Below, piece by piece: positions 53,640 through 63,729 of a stretch of DNA of 64,000 nt. The notes under the pieces are model-generated. The model saw only the letters and a list, made by a program, of their open reading frames with translations. It made no database searches and had not been told where the DNA came from. This DNA is from Dichetophora obliterata. Its lineage: Eukaryota > Arthropoda > Insecta > Diptera > Sciomyzidae. Each line of letters starts with the position of its first letter. Within the stretch, counting starts at the first letter, position 1. The stretch lies in assembly GCA_963920525.1 (NCBI GenBank), contig OY986437.1, positions 112,646,715 through 112,710,714 of the forward strand, in the 5' to 3' direction. A program made the position numbers and the translations under genes.

Positions 53640-54680
53640 TAACAAAGTTTCAGAAGGATTAAGCATCAGATTTGATGTTTGCATTGAGGTATAGCATCCA
53701 AAATTACATAAGTTATGTGTTTTTTATATTTTTTATAGTATTTAGATTTCAAGTTCATAATTTTTCTTAATTCATTTGTATACCATACCAGACCCGGTGT
53801 CAAAGAGGCTTTTCTTTACGAAACAGCTTTAAGAAAACAATCATTGAGCGTTCTATTAAACGCATATACCGCATCATCAAGACTCTGAGATGATAAGCTT
53901 TTTGTATTAATATTTAGAATAGAATTCCAGTTGATATTGGACAAGTTATTCTTCAAAATCACGTAGTTTGTTTTTTTAAAGTTAAACTCAATAGGCGGTA
54001 GAAAATCATAGTACTGTACAGATGGTTTTGGAAAATTTAAAATAATTTCTATTGTTGGATGGTGAGAATCTTCGGGTGTATCCAGAGGATCTGATTTAGA
54101 CACAGAAGCGATATTACCTTCATCAAAAAACCCCAGATCAAGCATATGACTATTTTTGTTTAAGATACAGTTAGGTTGGAACACTCTTGGATTGAGAGCT
54201 CGTTTAAAAAATAATTATCGGATGAACTTTTAGACGAAGGTAAAATTATTCCAGGAATTTCAGAACAGCAGTTCCAAGAAACGTTTGGCAGGTTAAGATC
54301 ACCAGTTATTTAAATATGATCATTAAAATGCAGTTTTAAGAAAACTTTACTAATAGAAGCCAAAAGTTTGCTATAAACTTTTAAGGTAGAAAGGGAAGGA
54401 ACATATGAGCATGTAATAAAAAGGCTCAAGGAACCAAACTTTACATGAACACAATAGAATTCAATTTCCAAGGATTCTGGAGTTAATAACATTTGAGAGA
54501 AATGTGTCGATTTGAGTGCAATCAACACACCCCGCCATTAGAGCAAATACCAGGAATGGAGTTTCTATCTTTACGGTATATGTTAAATTTATTGCACATA
54601 ATTTCAGTATTTAGTGTGTTAGGTTTTAGCCAAGTCTCACTGAAAGCATATCGCTACCTTAATATAGAAATTCCCTAACT
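53640..54680 (-). pseudogene. CR1/Jockey-group LINE, endonuclease part
   Basis: Upstream piece of the same LINE. It begins around the S-E-T-W-L block of an APE-type endonuclease (about 54,640), then GGVLIALKSTHFSQM, ITGDLNLPNVSW (frame-shifted, about 54,290), and an S-D-H-like block (EDSHHPTIEI). 5'-truncated at about 54,680 and broken by stops. Confidence 0.7.
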
Positions 54681-54692
54681 CATTTTTTTTAG

Positions 54693-54765
54693 TTATTGGT
54701 AAAGGATAAGGTAAAGGATAAGTTATTGTTATTGGTAAATTATTGATAAAGGATAAGGAACTGAA
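54693..54765. repeat. TAAAGGATAAG minisatellite
   Basis: The unit TAAAGGATAAG appears three times with spacers, immediately outside the LINE 5' end. Confidence 0.5.
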
Positions 54766-55104
54766 AGCAACAATCTAGTTTATTTGATTCTTGTTAAGAA
54801 CCGATATAGTAGCCAAGGAAGTTGTAGGCCGAGGTCTAGAAATAAATTCATTCACCATCGTATTGCCAGGCCAATTAATGCTTAAAATAATCTCGGCAAA
54901 TTTATTTGCTTGCTTCAAAAACAAAAATTACAAATTTAAATTGGCTCTGTTTACATTTGATAGGTAATCGCTGATTTTGTGCTGGAAACTAGCTTGAAGT
55001 TGTTTCCGTACTTTTGACACTATTCTCAAATTTCATTTTACTCTCTTAGCTTCAACTTTACTCGACTTTTACTCAAAAATGTGTGCGGAAACACACCTAA
55101 TATA

Positions 55105-55690
55105 AAGAAAATGTTTGCTGAACTGCTGAAAAGTATGATCATCAATTCTCAAAAAACTATATGCATAGAAACCCAAAAAAAAAATTAAACACATGGTTAC
55201 AGCAATCATTCAACATAAATTTTTCATGTAAAAAATAAAATAAATAAAAAATTTCCGCTATTTCTTTGTGCTACATTTTTTGTTTTTGAATATTAACAAA
55301 AAACCTAGCAATTATTTTAACAAAAATCAAAATATGATCGATAAATTAATGAAATTTTATGTTTTTGTATTAAAAAATAGCACTAAAAAACTGGTACTGT
55401 AGTTAAGATTAGTTTAACCTTGAACTACGTTTAGCTCATGTGAGGGTAATTTTAAACTAGCATTGAAAAACTGACTCAAACCAAGAATATTAAATGTTAT
55501 TGCCTTATCAATAGATCGAGAAAATATTTATTATTTAAATTTTTAATACTTACACTTTGAAACACGCACTTTGGTTATATTTTATGATTTCCTTTAATAT
55601 TTTATCGAAGCTTGTGTCATTTCTTGCTTTATTTGAAGCGGCTTTAAATTAGCTTTTGTCTAAAAGATCATCAGTTGAATATTTAGACCA
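55105..55690. other. Unassigned sequence
   Basis: AT-rich; nothing recognised. Confidence 0.4.
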
Positions 55691-55729
55691 CCCTTATAAT
55701 TGCGGAATATCTGCAAATTTGCAAACGCA

Positions 55730-56005
55730 GTAGTCAACAGCTTTTTTATGCATTTATCCCAAAAGAGTTTTTCAACAAGAGTCCTTATTAAGGCACCAGC
55801 GCTGTTAGTTGGTGAAAAATCCAATTCATATTTGCTGCGTCAAAACGTTCATTGTTCGAATTTCATCGATTCAAAGCTCGTTTTTAAATACTCGAGACTA
55901 ATTTCAAAGATTAGAATTAAATTTCCACGTTTATCTTTATTTGTAAACACATTCGATAAATCCACCTTCGAAGCAATTTTTATTAATGTTTGCTTTGAAA
56001 TTTGA
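55730..56005 (-). pseudogene. Possible decayed host exon (N-terminal side of TARBP1-like gene?)
   Basis: Minus-strand frame with ordinary composition (KIASKVDLSNVFTNKDKRG, FEISLEYLKTSFESMKFE) containing two stops, then TNSAGALIRTLVEKLFWDK. It reads like an eroded alpha-helical (HEAT-type) exon. The strand and position fit the 5' part of the gene whose 3' end is at 47.4-48.0 kb. The assignment is inference only. Confidence 0.3.
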
Positions 56006-56093
56006 GGATATTTTATGTTTGTAACAGCTAGTTGTTTTAGTCAAAAAATATATTTTTTCAGCTCCCATTTATATCAGTTCACACATAAAAAAC

Positions 56094-56282
56094 TTAAGTC
56101 ACAATTGCAAAATAGTTTAACTTTAACTGCTGATAGACTAATAGTATTATAGTTGTATAGATGGAAGGCACTTGCTGCCTGTAAGTAAAGTTTTCGAAAT
56201 TATCTAACTTATATTCAATGGTCCAGCGTAACACCAAAGACTTATTGTGTGAAAGAATGTTGTTGTAAAGAAACCTAGCCAC
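56094..56282 (-). pseudogene. Possible host exon, HEAT-like
   Basis: Contains LYNNILSHNKSLVLRWTIEY, a helix-pair pattern. A splice-acceptor-like TTTACTTACAG lies inside (about 56,187). I cannot match it to a family with certainty. Candidate for the same minus-strand gene. Confidence 0.3.
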
Positions 56283-56690
56283 ATTTTAGAGATGTCTTTA
56301 CTTTTAGTGGTTTCCAACGTTAGCAGTACGAGATGAGATTGTTTTTCTCTAAGGTCCTGGAATACCAGGCACTGTTTTGCCAGGCATTATTTATTTCCTC
56401 GCCGTGATTACTTTAATTCTTTTAAATTCACTTGTTTGCAATTTAAGAGAGTTTTATATAAGCTGCAACAGATCTTACAAAAGTTCATTGGTGCAGTTCA
56501 TCTGTCATCGACATAATTGGGTTGTCTTGGTTTGGAAGCGATTTAATCCGCCGATATTATAGTTGTAAGACTATTTTTTGGTTATGTTCGCAATTACATA
56601 TGGAAAAATTGGCAGATATCAATTTTCATTAATGTCTTCATGATTTTTTGTTGAATTGTATAGTGCAGTAAGGGTTATATATTAATATGG

Positions 56691-56880
56691 TTATTTTATT
56701 GTGCAGTTTTGAAAATTTTTCTCGATAAATCCATATAAGTCCTTAAAACTGAAAATATTCGTGGAAGGGTATTTTGAGCGCTCAGCTAATTTCTTAAAAT
56801 TTTCAAATATTTTATAGTTGTAGAGGGTAAATGCATACGGACTGAAGTTTCCGGGCTTCATGTTGAAATCGATCTGAAAC
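56691..56880 (-). pseudogene. Possible host exon
   Basis: A strong acceptor (TTGTTTCAG, about 56,881) is followed by an open frame of 60-odd codons (MKPGNFSPYAFTLYNYKIFE, NFKKLAERSKYPSTNIFSF) ending at a stop at 56,691. Amino-acid composition and the splice signal argue for a real exon. Family not recognised. Confidence 0.35.
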
Positions 56881-56999
56881 AAATCCAAATAATAACAATG
56901 AATAACCAAAAAAATAGTTCAAAAGTTTGATGAATTAAGGAATTAATTGCAAGAAAATGATGTGCCACATCAACTTTAATTTTGAAAAATTAGTTTTTG

Positions 57000-59246
57000 T
57001 ATGTGAAAAATTTAATTTTAAAAATAAATATCTAGGAGTGGGTACCAAGTATTTTTAAAAGGATCCAAAATCTTATCAGTGAGTATTACATTGAAATGTT
57101 TGAACCTGCTTTAAATTAAAAATAAATTTCTTGCAACTTTTAAATGCTCAAAAGAAAAACATTGCATCTTTTTTTTTTACCTATATAATAAACTAACGTG
57201 GAACTATTTGTAAGGTTCTAAAAATCTGTTGAAATTTTGAAAATCAACACTCTCTATAATTTAAATTACACGTAATTGCTTTCAGCTCATTTTCTGCTGA
57301 GATAATACTTTTTACATTAAATTTAATTTTTTTTTTTTTTTGAGAACCTATCTTTACATATCTTTACTCAATGCGTACCTATCAGGAGAACCCTATAAGC
57401 GGCTACTCCGCTTATGTCAACATAAAATGTCAACAACGTGGTAAAAAAAATTTATTTATCTCGGGATAGATATATTTTTCGTCATTAAAAATATTCAAAC
57501 ATTCATAATAAAATGCACTTTTAAGTTAAAAAATTTTTTTCTAAAAAATCTTTGATTATTTAAAGGGATTAATTGTTCCCTCTGAAAGTTGTATGATAAT
57601 TTGGTTAAGTTTGCTGTCCTGCAAGTAAAAGACCATAAGCTGATAACCGAACTGCTTTCGACTTATAGAAACGGCAAGTGTTTTTTTATATAAAAAAATT
57701 TTTTTAAAGTTTTTAGTAAGAATTAAGAATAAAAAAAACTCAGCTTTTGTTATGTTGCTTCAGTGTCTCACCCGTAACATAAAAAGATGAAAAAGTTTTA
57801 TTAAATCTACATTCTATAAAATAAATGCTTAAAAGTTAATAAAAGTAAGGATAAGTATGTGAATTAAAAGTAATCACACATAAATAGATAGTTATAATTT
57901 TTTTGTAGATTTTGTTATCCTTTCATTATATATCCCACCCGTCTCGATTGCATGCATTCTACACTAAGTAAATAGAAGTAGTAGTAGTAGTTTTTTATAA
58001 TTGCGACAGTATTTCTGTGCAGGCCACAGGTAAAAGAGACGTGAGTACAATTTATGTTAAGGGAAATAAAGAGAAAGAACAAATTCGTTAAAAAATATTG
58101 TCATTTAGAGGAATAACGACGTTTTCGGAGCCTAAAGAGTTCTGTATAAACAATGCAACAAAAACAACAACAACCTCATCAAAAGAATCCAGGATGTGTT
58201 AAAACCCCCCGAAATTAACGAATTTTGACGAGCTTAGAGAGAAACACTCAGCACAACATGGCGGCCGTTGTGTGTTTATGGTCACGACAAAGATCTTAAA
58301 ATGACATTGCACATTGTTAAAACAATTAAAAGACTCAATTTAAAACATATATTGTGAAAAGACTATAATAGACTTAACATTTTTTTAAGGACAGTGAGCG
58401 AATATGTGCTAAAATTTAATGAAAGTGTTCATATTAAATGAATTTGTTTTTTAAATAGAGCTTGAAACAATTTCATTTAAGTTAAACTTACATTTTTACA
58501 CAGTTCAATTTAGAGCAAAAGTTTTTTTTTCAAAACAATGTTTTTAATATACTTTTATAGTAAATATTTACAGTTTAAAAACATTTGTTGTGTAATATGT
58601 TTTGGGATATGGCAGGATCGCCATGTAATATGTTTTGTTACTTGGTGATATCGCAGGATCACCATGTAAAGTACGCGCCTTTTTTATTTAAAAAAAAGAA
58701 TAAAAAGGACTCGCGTTTTTATAAAAAAAGTTCTAGGACCTGTCTAATAGTTTGCCGGCGATGATTCGCCACTGGCTCTAAATATATGTTATAATTTTAT
58801 CCGTTCACTTTAAAAGGGCAAAGGCATAATAATAAATAGTCGGCAGCTCAAGACTAGTTAAAAGAAAAGAATTAGCTGGCAGCTTAGAAGCTCAAAACTA
58901 ATTAACTTTATTTGAAATTTGTTTGTTCTTTTATAGTATGTATAACGGTATTTTGTCTTAAACTAGTTAACAATTGTTTTTGTATTTAAAAATAAACAGA
59001 ATCATATGTTCTTAAATTAGTGTAAAATAGTAGAATATCATATACATATTTGTAATTTAGTAATAGTAGTATAATGTGTGTGAGTGAGAAGACTTAGATT
59101 ATTAGAAAACGTAAACATAATCATATGTTTAATTGATATGTTTAATAATTGTGTAGGAGTAAAAGTAAAAATGTAATGTCATATATTTTGTATTCAGCAA
59201 TATGAGTACATGTGTGCGAATGAAATAGATAGTAGTGCTTAGTATG
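57000..59246. other. Unassigned sequence with short repeats
   Basis: No gene recognised. A (GTA)n run lies at about 57,978. CAGGAT(C)xCCATGTAA repeats lie at about 58,613 and 58,650. CAGCTCAAGACTAGTTAA / CAGCT...CTCAAAACTAATTAA units lie at about 58,845-58,905. Confidence 0.4.
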
Positions 59247-59548
59247 TGTTCGGTCACGGACTACATTTTTAATATTCTTATAACAAACTTACTCTTCAAT
59301 TCAAATTTATTAATTTTTCTGTAGACTTTATGGAATACCATAAAGTGGGTGTATTTGCCCACTGTAAAGTAGTTTAACTCAACATACACTTTCATACATT
59401 GCTTTATATACTCAAAAGAGAAATGAACTGTAATAATTTTGTAAGACCATAACTAGAATATGTTAGAATATTAAAGAACAGTTGGAAAAATCATACGAGG
59501 TGTTAAGTCGTTTTGATCCGCAGCAACCAAAAACTCTTTGGTTTTACA
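59247..59548 (+). repeat. 5' LTR of the BEL/Pao element
   Basis: TGTTCGGTC...TTTTACA. Two adjoining hairpins: CTTTATGG-aata-CCATAAAG (59,326-59,345) and AGTGGG...CCCACT (59,344-59,363). Confidence 0.92.
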
Positions 59549-59551
59549 TTT

Positions 59552-59569
59552 TGGCGCCCAACGTGGGGC
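59552..59569 (+). other. Primer-binding site, tRNA-Lys (18 nt)
   Basis: TGGCGCCCAACGTGGGGC, complementary over 18 nt to the 3' end of fly tRNA-Lys. Three bases separate it from the LTR. Confidence 0.8.
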
Positions 59570-59589
59570 ACGATTGAAGCAATTTGCAT

Positions 59590-60793
59590 AAACTTTTGCC
59601 GCCTCGAGTTAGCAAATATACCCGATAATCAAAAACATCCTATACTGCTACCAAGCAAATCTACATTTGTTGAAGCCTATGTTCGGTATTTACATCGCTC
59701 CAATTATCACGCAGGTCCAAAGGCTTTGATTTCGCTGATACGACGTAGATTTTGGATCGTTAACGCTAGGAATTTAGCGCGTCAGATCGTAAGGTCCTGT
59801 GTTCACTGCACTAGATACAAGCCACGTTTACTTGAACAAATAATGGGAAATCTCCCTGTCGAACGGATCACCCCTTCTAGACCTTTCGCGCGATGTGCTG
59901 TAGACTTCTGTGGCCCAGTTAACACGTATTTGCGTATTCGAGGGAAGGTTCCCTATAAGACATATGTAGCTGTGTTTGTCTGCCTATCGTCAAAGGCTGT
60001 CCATATCGAAGTCATTTCAGACTTATCTACAGACGCGTTTATAGCATCATTGAAAAGACTAGTTGGTAGGCGAGGCCTCCCAACTGATATATTTTGTGAC
60101 AATGCCACGAATTTCGCTGGTGCTGCCAACAAATTAGCTGATTTAAAAGCGCTTTTATTTGATTCAAAAAATCAAAATAATATTATAAATTACTGTTCTA
60201 ATCAATTTATTAACTTTCGATTTATTCCTCCCAGAGCTCCCCACTTCGGCGGCTTATGGGAAGCAGCCGTAAAGACTGCTAAGGGACACCTATATCGCAC
60301 GGTCATGAATGCTCGCTTGACGTTTGAAGAACTCTCTACAGCTCTAATAGAGATAGAGGCTGTGATGAACTCGCGTCCGATTTCACCACTATCCAATGAC
60401 CCTAGTGACCTAGATGCACTTACTCCTGCACATTTTATCATAGGTGCATCTCTCAAAGCGATACCTGAGAAAACCATCCAAGGTGAAGACATCAGTCATA
60501 TGGAAAGATGGGCTCGTATCACCGCTGTTAAGGAGCACTTTTGGCAACGGTGGTCACGTGATTACTTAAACGAGCTGCAGTCACGCAATAAGTGGACACA
60601 CGATAAACCAAACCTTCACATTGGCTCACTTGTACTCGTTCATGAAGACAACGTTCCACCTCAACGCTGGGTCCTTGGAAGAGTGGACAAATGCGTCCCC
60701 GGAAAGGACAATAGGGTGCGAGTCGTCGACGTACGCACAACCAGAGGAATTTTACGCCGGCCAATTCAAAAACTGGCTCTTCTACCTGTTTGA
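59590..60793 (+). CDS. pol: BEL/Pao integrase with C-terminal domain (open, 5' part of Pol deleted)
   Basis: Open to TGA at 60,791. The integrase zinc finger (HRSNYH...CVHCTRYK) is followed by the catalytic residues in CAVDFCGPV, IFCDNATNFAG and FGGLWEAAVK (D, D, E) and by the C-terminal DDE-adjacent region ending VVDVRTTRGILRRPIQKLAL, typical of BEL/Pao. The frame is open back into the 5' LTR, but no ATG precedes 59,843, which is after the zinc finger. Without the missing Pol it is a truncated product. It is the most intact coding piece right of 46 kb. Confidence 0.9.
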
Positions 60794-60818
60794 AAGCAGA
60801 CCTTTCAAGGCGCCGGGA

Positions 60819-61125
60819 TGTTCGGTCACGGACTACATTTTTAATATTCTTATAACAAACTTACTCTTCAATTCAAATTTATTAATTTTTCTAAAGACTT
60901 TATGGAATACCATAAAGTGGGTGTATTTGCCCACTAACGTAAAGTAGTTTAACTCAACATACACTTTCATACATTACTTTATATACTCAAAAGAGAAATG
61001 AACTGTAATAATTTTGTAAGACCATAACTAGAATATGTTAGAATATTAAAGAACAGTTGGAAAAAATCATACGAGGTGTTAAGTCGTTTTGATCCGCAGC
61101 AACCAAAAAACTCTTTGGTTTTACA
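60819..61125 (+). repeat. 3' LTR of the BEL/Pao element
   Basis: As the 5' LTR, with ACG-type small insertions (three extra bases at about 60,937). It is preceded by AAGGCGCCGGGA, a weak purine tract. Confidence 0.92.
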
Positions 61126-61360
61126 GTATGAACATATGTTCTTATTGTTAGAATATTATCTTAATATAATATAGTAATATATAATAAGGTGATACGTACC
61201 GTAAAGGTGTGTATCTTTTTAAATAGGTTTTATAGTTGTTTGTTTTAATGTGATTTATAATGTAGAAGTGTGTTCATTACAGTTGTTATAACTTTAATAT
61301 TGAAAATAGTCGATAATCGACTTTTACTTTCGACTTTTTCATTTGACCTTATTCATAACC

Positions 61361-61620
61361 TTTCATTTGATATGCTTAACAAACAAACGTAACGCACAGA
61401 TTTTGAGAATTTTTGATTTAAAAATTAGTATTATTAGTACCATGAACGCCAATTTCACTACTTTTAAAAAATGTTTATGGCAAAAGTCTTAATTGTGCCC
61501 CTATAAGCTATATATCGTTACAAAGGTGGTTTAATCACTTTTAATTTGATATGCTTAACAAAAAAACGTAACACACAGATTTTGAGAATTTTTGATTTGA
61601 AAATTAGTATTATTAGTACT
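61361..61620. repeat. Direct repeat pair of about 80 bp
   Basis: TTGATATGCTTAACAAA...GTATTATTAGTAC occurs at 61,366-61,440 and again at 61,546-61,619 with a handful of differences. No coding sequence. Confidence 0.7.
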
Positions 61621-61648
61621 CGAATCAAAAGTAAAACTCGTACTTTGC

Positions 61649-61695
61649 AAATAGAACGAATTTAATTTTGGGACGAAATTAAATTCGTTCTATTT
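61649..61695. repeat. Perfect 20-bp hairpin
   Basis: 61,649-61,668 pairs perfectly with 61,676-61,695 around a 7-nt loop. The stem extends imperfectly through GTACTTxGC on both sides, and a second GTACTTAGCAAA copy follows. Possibly the core of a small MITE. Confidence 0.7.
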
Positions 61696-61883
61696 CGTAC
61701 TTAGCAAATTCGTACTTAGCAAAAAGTAAGAATTTAACTTTTTGCGGATCAAAAATTTTGGTTTGAGTCTTTGCTAAGTTAGCGTCGGATTGACGAATTT
61801 AACTTCACGCTCTTAAAAAGTGCAGCGACAAAAAAAAAAGTATGAAAAAAAAAAAAACTGATAAATTTACACTGAAATCTCAT

Positions 61884-61950
61884 TGCCACTCTGGTGCGGT
61901 GCGCTAAAATGCGCGGGCACGGCGACCACGTTCGATTCCCGGTGGTGGCA
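61884..61950 (+). other. tRNA-like sequence (SINE head or tRNA pseudogene)
   Basis: The ends TGCCACT and GGTGGCA pair over seven positions (one G-T). A B-box-like GTTCGATTCCC is present. The T-arm stem is poor and no convincing anticodon arm forms, so it is not a functional tRNA. Confidence 0.45.
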
Positions 61951-62035
61951 TCACAAAGATTTCTGATGAAGCCTGTAGCAGGGCCCAAATTGCAATAAAA
62001 TCAGCTAGTGATGTTTTCCTTTTCATATTGAAAAT

Positions 62036-62058
62036 GTTGTTGTTGTTGTTGTTGTTGT
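62036..62058. repeat. (GTT)n microsatellite
   Basis: About seven to eight GTT units followed by a T run. Confidence 0.9.
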
Positions 62059-62692
62059 TATTTTTTTGGAAAAAATCGTTAGAGCACTTAATTGTTCTGT
62101 GTGAATATTGACAATATTCGTGAAGCCATTGGTGAAATGCAGCTGCACACAATCAATAATGTGCTTAAAAATTGGACCGATTGTGTAGGCTACTGCATGG
62201 CCAGCCGAGGCAGCCATTTGAATGAAATTATTTTCCATTATTAACCGGAAGGATTGTACTTTCAAATAAAAAAATAAATTTGAGAAAATATCTAGTAGTT
62301 TTTTTTATAGAATTTTCAAAAAAAAAGTTATTTGGCGGACCCTTTATTATATACTTTAACATCTAATTATTTAAAAAAGAGTCCGTCTTGAATCGAAAAA
62401 AAGAGTCCAAAACCTATTAGTATATGAAGTCCGAGACGAATCCGTAAAAGTGGCAAAAGCGATTCGCCTTTTTCAGAGGAATGCATCCCGTTCCGGATAA
62501 AATATACGAAAAATAGAGTCCATCTCGAATTCCAAACGAATCCGTAAAGCACACTGGGTGACAATGGCATCTGCTTTTTTTTCTATGGAGGTCTATTCTC
62601 CCAGCGTATTAGACTGACAATATTTTGGCGGCACGACCATTTCTCCATTGTTGCTGTATTTGTAATTTTTGTATACATATTCAGTTGAAGGC

Positions 62693-62764
62693 GGCCTCGA
62701 TAGTCTAGTGGTAGCGCGCTTGACTGTCGCACAGGAGTCCTGGGTTCGAATCCTGGCCGGGCCA
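62693..62764 (+). tRNA. tRNA-Asp(GUC)-like, probably pseudogene or SINE head
   Basis: 72 nt. Acceptor stem 6 of 7 pairs, D-arm TAGTCTAGTGGTAGC, anticodon GTC at position 34-36 (62,726-62,728) with a stem of 4 of 5 pairs, and a T-arm of 5 pairs including wobbles around TTCGAAT. Mismatches in two stems and the absence of a nearby T4 terminator argue for a SINE head or pseudogene rather than a working gene. Confidence 0.45.
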
Positions 62765-62974
62765 TGGTCCTACGCTATAACCTTTATTTCCTTATTTCTA
62801 ATCAAATAAACTTTAAAACACGTCAATTTACGACGAATTGTTGTAGTTGGTGGTGGTAGAAAAAGTTTGATGAGAGGAACGCTTAGTAACTTGATGTTGT
62901 TTCTCCACATGTTTCTACAGCTTCTGCCACATTAAGAACATCCTACATAAAAGTTTCACTTGATTACTCCCTTC

Positions 62975-63066
62975 TTCCATTCTGTGGTATCACAACGGAC
63001 CAATAATGGTCTAAGTGGGCTGGTCTTAAGACCTGCCGCCACCTTGACCTATCCTAACCTAACCTA
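62975..63066 (+). mobile_element. 3' end of a LOA/I-type LINE (truncated copy)
   Basis: GTGGTATCACAACGGACC...CTAAGTG matches the LINE tail at 45,793-45,825, and the end is CCTAACCTAACC in place of a poly-A tail. Only the last 90 bp or so are present, the usual outcome of 5' truncation. Confidence 0.7.
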
Positions 63067-63398
63067 CTCAGTTGAACAGTACAATAGTATGGTTTTTAAA
63101 AAAACACTAGCTTCTGGCGAAGCAAAAAACTCGTTTCATTTCTATGGTGCATTTCGACAACTGTAAAGAAGCAACTAGAACAGATGGCAACCTTGGTAGA
63201 TTTGATGGCGGTGATCTATAAATAGCCTACTGCTTTGAAATGTCATATGATAAGCAGATATACAATTCAAAAGAATGAATTCCTAAATCAGAAATCATAT
63301 ACTAATTTAAAAACGGTGAGTTGATCACAGCTTAATCACTCAAAGACTACTGAAGAGGAAAATGTAGCAATTTCCGAAACAGACTGTCTTGTCAGCTA
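63067..63398. other. Unassigned sequence
   Basis: No gene recognised. A TATAAATAG sequence lies at about 63,220 without an evident gene behind it. Confidence 0.35.
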
Positions 63399-63729
63399 AG
63401 TGATTGACTCTATACAGAGTTGTTTTTGTTGCCTTCTTAAAAACTAACTTGATCTTAAGCTCGCAATTTAATTCAAGTATGGTTTTTAGTTTTTAACTAA
63501 TCGTTAATTTTGAGAATACAGTTTTGATGTACTCATGGTCAAAATAAGATTCACCGACTGAATTATCGATATATCGATTAAGAATCGATGTTTTTCTTGC
63601 TAAAAGTTCTGTTCAAGTAAACATGTATATTTTGTCAAACATGAATTTGATTGCGAGCTTTTGGATCCAGTAAGTTTTTGAAGAAGGCAACAACAAAAAC
63701 AACAAGTTTGTTTAGAGACAATCACTTTT
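63399..63729. repeat. Foldback repeat (331 bp)
   Basis: The left arm 63,399-63,485 (AAGTGATTGACTC, GTTGTTTTTGTTGCCTTCTT, AAGCTCGCAAT) is an imperfect inverted copy of the right arm 63,635-63,729 (ATTGCGAGCTT, AAGAAGGCAACAACAAAAAC, GACAATCACTT). A unique centre holds the palindrome ATCGATATATCGAT. Probably a MITE. No clear target duplication. Confidence 0.6.

Larger units (their letters stand above)
51452..55099. mobile_element. Candidate TIR element with TA target, split by a LINE
   Basis: GGTCTGTTTCCG at 51,454-51,465 and its complement CGGAAACACACC at 55,086-55,097 match at 11 of 12 positions and are bounded by TA on each side. Short subterminal blocks (GTTGAAG, CGAGTA) recur inside both ends. 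Most of the interior is a minus-strand LINE inserted later, so the original element may have been about 1 kb. TA suggests a Tc1/mariner-type target, but no transposase is present. Confidence 0.4.
59247..61125 (+). mobile_element. BEL/Pao element reduced to LTRs, primer site and integrase
   Basis: LTRs 59,247-59,548 (302 bp) and 60,819-61,125 (307 bp) run TGTTCGG...GGTTTTACA and differ by three substitutions and three small indels. Target duplication GTATG (59,242-59,246; 61,126-61,130). Only about 1.27 kb lies between them: gag, protease, RT and RNase H are gone. Near-identical LTRs indicate a recent insertion. Confidence 0.93.

Noticed and set aside
59513..59842. Integrase reading as a protein starting in the 5' LTR
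   Set aside because: No ATG upstream of 59,843; the frame is merely open through the LTR and primer site, so no start is supported there.
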